Positions 60,871 through 64,000 of a stretch of DNA of 64,000 nucleotides are shown piece after piece. Source of the stretch: Muricea muricata. Its lineage: Eukaryota; Cnidaria; Anthozoa; Malacalcyonacea; Plexauridae. The stretch spans positions 19,691,906-19,755,905 of the forward strand of contig OY979717.1 in NCBI GenBank assembly GCA_963855995.1, in the 5' to 3' direction. The stretch's first letter is position 1, and every line of letters begins with the position of its first letter. The position numbers and the translations under genes were made by a program. The notes beneath the pieces were generated by a model that searched no databases, was not told where the DNA came from, and saw only the letters and a program-made list of their open reading frames with translations.

Positions 60871-60875
60871 TAGTA

Positions 60876-60960
60876 GTATAGTAGGAGGTTTTCAACCCCC
60901 TTTTTTGAGGGGGCGCGAGGGTGTACGAGGGGGCGCACACATATTGAGGGGGCGCACCCT
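60876..60960. repeat. G-rich junction with GAGGGGGCGC repeats, candidate element terminus
   Basis: Abrupt composition change from (ATT)n to a G-rich stretch containing three copies of GAGGGGGCGC and an inverted CCCCC/GGGGG pair (CAACCCCCTTTTTTGAGGGGG). It is a plausible left terminus (TIR) of the element carrying the polymerase gene. The opposite end is outside the window. Confidence 0.4.
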
Positions 60961-60974
60961 CATTAGAATATCGT

Positions 60975-61350
60975 GCTCTGATTGGTCAAACAGCGTACGT
61001 ACACCCTGTGACGTACACACCGTGGCTGCGTGAGGTTGCGTGAGGCTGCGCGAGGTTGCGCAAGCCTCCACAGGGTGCCGCACTAATTAGTATGCGAGAA
61101 TGTCGCGCGCTGATTGGTCAAACAGCGTACGTACACACCGTGACGTACACACCGTGACGTACGCCATAGCCGCGCGCTGATTGTTTAAAACAGCGTACGT
61201 ATGCCCCGTGACGTACGCTATAGTTGCGCTCTGATTGGCTAAAAGAGCGTACGTATGCCCCGTGACGTACGCTATAGTCGCGCTCCGATTGGTTAATGGT
61301 TGGTGGCATGAAACTATATAAATCCACCGTCGAATCGAGCTTACATTATT
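60975..61350 (+). promoter_or_regulatory. tandem CCAAT/TGACGT repeat promoter with TATA box
   Basis: Four and a half units start near 60975, 61104, 61171, 61225 and 61280. Each unit has a reverse CCAAT box (CTGATTGG), then AGCGTACGTA and CCGTGACGTACG with a CREB/ATF-like TGACGTA half-site. The units become shorter and more regular toward the gene. TATATAAA follows at 61315-61322, about 95 bp before the start codon. Units with inverted-CCAAT plus CRE-like spacing resemble cell-cycle or stress-responsive promoters, and repetition suggests strong cooperative binding. They could also be replication iterons. Confidence 0.6.
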
Positions 61351-61415
61351 ATCGCGCGTCTTAACTTGGTAAGAAACACAAGAGTCTTTTGTACGAAATC
61401 TTTTACTTGGATAAT

Positions 61416-63939
61416 ATGGCTCAACAACATCAAGAAAATATCTGGTAAGTTGATATGTTGTATTAAATTTTGGGTTTAAAGCGGTCTTATGAATTTGGTT
61501 TTATGTTTTAGGAGAGACCAGTTTATGGAAGAGCTGGAGAATGAGGAGTTGAACCGTGAACTGTGTGCGTTGGCGGTGGACGACATGTTTGGGTCATGGT
61601 CGCCAGAGATTCAAGAACAATTTCTTGCCGAGTGGAACGACTGGCAAAATGAACCAAAAAAGTCCGGTTACATGTGTGATCAGTGCGGTAAAGAGTTTAC
61701 GCGTTCGTATGATCTGAAACGTCATATTCGAAGAGTTCACACGGCCGAGCGACCACACGTATGCAGTACGTGTGGTAAGGATTTCAAGACAGGAGATAAG
61801 TTAAGACGCCACGAAAAAATCCATGAAGATAAAACCTTCGAGTGTCATAAATGTCACAAGAAATTTGATCGGAAGGTATGTTTTGTTTGCTTTTTTTAAG
61901 TTTGAATTATTCATGCTTTATAAGCTATGATGTTTATTTCCTGTTGCTAGGATAATCTCAATAGACATTTGGAAATGCACGAGAAAAGGGGTGCTGAACG
62001 TGAATATTCATGTAACATCTGTGGCGAGGTGTTTAGAAATATATTTCCACTACAAGCTCATCAGCGGAATGTGCATCAAGTCGGTGGTGGGAAGCGGAAG
62101 GAAACAGACCCTACAACATCAACCCGAACAAAACGAGCAAGAGTAAGCGAAGGTAAGTTGTGTCGGCTACAATTAAACAAATGATCGAGACTTCAAATGT
62201 AAAACTTTTGCCTCTGTAGAGACATCGAACGATCAAGTGAGTGGTCGTAAGCGCAAGGCGACTGAAACTACATCGACCCAAGCGAAACGAGCGAGAGTAG
62301 ATGATGGTGAGCATAAAAATTGATATTATTCAAATATTTCTCTTCCTAGGAACTTCAACATCGGGTGCAGTTTATGTCAATTTTGCGAATCGCAGATGTT
62401 TAAAAAACAATGTTATTTTTTTATCTAGGGGCTTCGACGTCCAATCCATTTCCTCAAGATCCCGTCTACCCACCAGCTGATGTACCGTCTACACTACATC
62501 GAGATCATTGGCGCACCATCCGGACAAGACAAAGTCGTGGCAACCGAGTCCAGGATTGGTACAATTACCGCTTAAACTCGTTGAATATGGGCGAACTTGT
62601 TAGTGATGTTGAACGTATATTTCAAGACCAAACGACCGTATTTAAACTTAACCTTTCCTTTGGATTTGTACTGTTCAACAACGATACGGAGCAAATGCAG
62701 TACCACCACTCCTCTGCAAATAACAACCGGGTATTTGAAACACCGTTCCTTGTTCGGAATCGTGAAGATTTACAACAAGTACGTTTGGCGTTGGAAAATT
62801 TAGACGTGTTTGAATGGGCTCGACAACAACGTCCCAACTCCAAATGGATTGTGGTGGATATTACGAATGCTACGTTTTATGTGACAAAGCTTCGCGGGCA
62901 TCCTATTGGACGCAGTACTCGTCTACCTAAATACGTGTTGGAGAATCTCACTATTATTTCACTAGACTGCAACGAACATACTGGCTTACCGTACGAGGAC
63001 AAATTGTGTTTCTTCCGCTGTTTGGCTTTACACCGTGGATGTCACGCACACAATTTGGAACGCGACACGCAGCATTATTTTGAACGCTACGCTGAAGATG
63101 GGGGTGATTTTGATGGAGTTACACTCGAAGAACTTCCCGACTTGGAGAAATTGTTTGAACTAAATATTTATGTATATCGACTTGTGGAATATGAGGACGA
63201 AGACGCGGAGAAAACCGAGATTGTTGCACAACTTTTTCAACGATCTCACCGTACATACGCCAACAGCATGTATCTTAACCTATACGGAAGTCACTTCAGT
63301 TATATTAACAATCTTAAAATGTACTCAAAGTCTTACTGTTGCTCGAAATGTGACAAATTATGGAAAACAGCGTGGGCACTTAACAGGCACGAGAAAACCT
63401 GCGAAGCAACTGTACGACACGTGTTCCCTGGTGGCGTTTACAAAGTACCACAAACCATTTTTGATTTACTCGAAGATGAAGGAATCGTGATCCCTGAAGA
63501 ATTAAAATACTTTCCATATCGCGCGACATTCGACTTTGAGTGTTACTTCAAAAGAGAAGATCAGCACCCGGGAAACACAGCAAAGCTGACATGGGAAGCT
63601 GAACATATCCCGTTGAGTGTCTCTGTGTGCTCTAATGTTCCTGGCTATGATCAACCAAAGTGTTTTGTGTCCTCTGGTAATACAAGAGAAATGCTCAAAC
63701 AATTTATCGACTATTTGGTGGAAATTAGTCAGGAAAGCTATTCGCTATTGTTGGACCGTTTCTCTGATGTATTTGACAAAATCAGTCAACGGATAGCAAA
63801 CAGTGAGGTATGTTGTGTGTTTGACCACCTAGGTATTTTCGAGACTTGTACTTATTATATCTGTGTTTAGGTATGTAATGGAAGTAGCGAGGACAAATGG
63901 TTGGAAGAAATGGTGCAATGTCTTCTCACATTGAATCAG
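61416..63939 (+). CDS. C2H2 zinc-finger / family-B DNA polymerase protein, spliced, 3' incomplete
   Basis: Exons 61416-61444, 61512-61875, 61951-62152, 62220-62306, 62429-63807 and 63871-63939 join in phase through canonical GT-AG introns of 63-122 bp and run on past the window. Residues about 65-171 hold four C2H2 fingers (CDQC, CSTC, CHKC, CNIC). About 175-230 is a basic KRK/KRAR region in two similar copies. A large N-terminal polymerase region follows (VQDWYNYRL, FKLNLSFGFVLF, QQRPNSKWIVVDITNATF), then CFFRCLALH with a later GSHFSYINNL (OTU-like, tentative), a CSKC...H finger and ATFDFECYF (about residue 596), the DxE ExoI motif of protein-primed family-B polymerases. Such proteins drive Polinton/Maverick-like and related elements. 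The reading frame is intact. Confidence 0.75.
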
Positions 63940-64000
63940 GTATAGACCATATTGTTGGTCAACTAGATCTGTGTAGTCTTTATCCTTATTACTCTTTCTT
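63940..64000 (+). other. start of next intron of the polymerase gene
   Basis: Begins GTATAGACC after the phase-0 exon end CAG. The next acceptor lies beyond the window. Confidence 0.5.

Overview
The window looks like AT-rich nuclear DNA of a metazoan, most plausibly a cnidarian or another early-branching marine invertebrate. The evidence is short canonical GT-AG introns, TATA/CCAAT promoters, Mab-21-fold genes, and a repeat load of CR1-like LINEs, restriction-like-endonuclease LINEs, a Helentron, Penelope- and DIRS-like remnants and many foldback MITEs. The taxon is inferred, not proven. I found no rRNA, tRNA or other RNA gene and no prokaryote-type feature.

Region 1-31.9 kb is gene-poor. 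It holds a series of inverted-repeat structures: a 2.1-kb inverted pair at 408-2549 enclosing a smaller MITE and a short exon-like ORF; a 520-bp foldback built of a 21-bp unit at 3784-4304; and MITEs at 12.4, 17.5, 25.2 and 30.5 kb. At 18.1-22.0 kb a 238-bp tandem dimer is split by a 3.4-kb insertion. That insertion carries two 764-bp, near-identical inverted arms, each with the same 28-codon first-exon-like ORF. One clear host-type gene lies here, a small protein with a transcobalamin-like/DUF4430-like domain at 23.4 kb.

Region 31.9-47.3 kb contains two closely related intronless genes for Mab-21/cGAS-like nucleotidyltransferases (cGLR candidates). Both keep the GS, DxD and distal Asp motifs. 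About 12.4 kb of transposon debris separates them: a DIRS-like tyrosine-recombinase remnant on the minus strand, a decayed Helentron (Rep, Pif1 helicase and a fused AP-endonuclease-like domain), and a CR1-like LINE fragment interrupted by a Penelope-like GIY-YIG element with a 12-bp target duplication.

Region 47.3-60.9 kb is a chain of same-strand retroelements joined through long (ATT)n arrays. In order these are a MITE, a very short 3' end of an RLE-type LINE, a long decayed LINE with RT and a restriction-like endonuclease signature, a second and a third RLE-type LINE, and a CR1-like LINE nested in the third one's 3' region. ORF1 of the CR1-like LINE carries an SGNH hydrolase domain. Its ORF2 has lost both RT catalytic blocks.

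Region 60.9-64.0 kb opens with a G-rich junction and a tandem CCAAT/TGACGT repeat promoter with a TATA box. These drive an apparently intact multi-exon gene with four C2H2 fingers, basic repeats and the start of a family-B DNA polymerase exonuclease domain. It is probably the left end of a Polinton/Maverick-like or related large self-replicating element and runs off the window. The most interesting candidates are this spliced polymerase element with its repeat promoter, and the paired cGLR genes.
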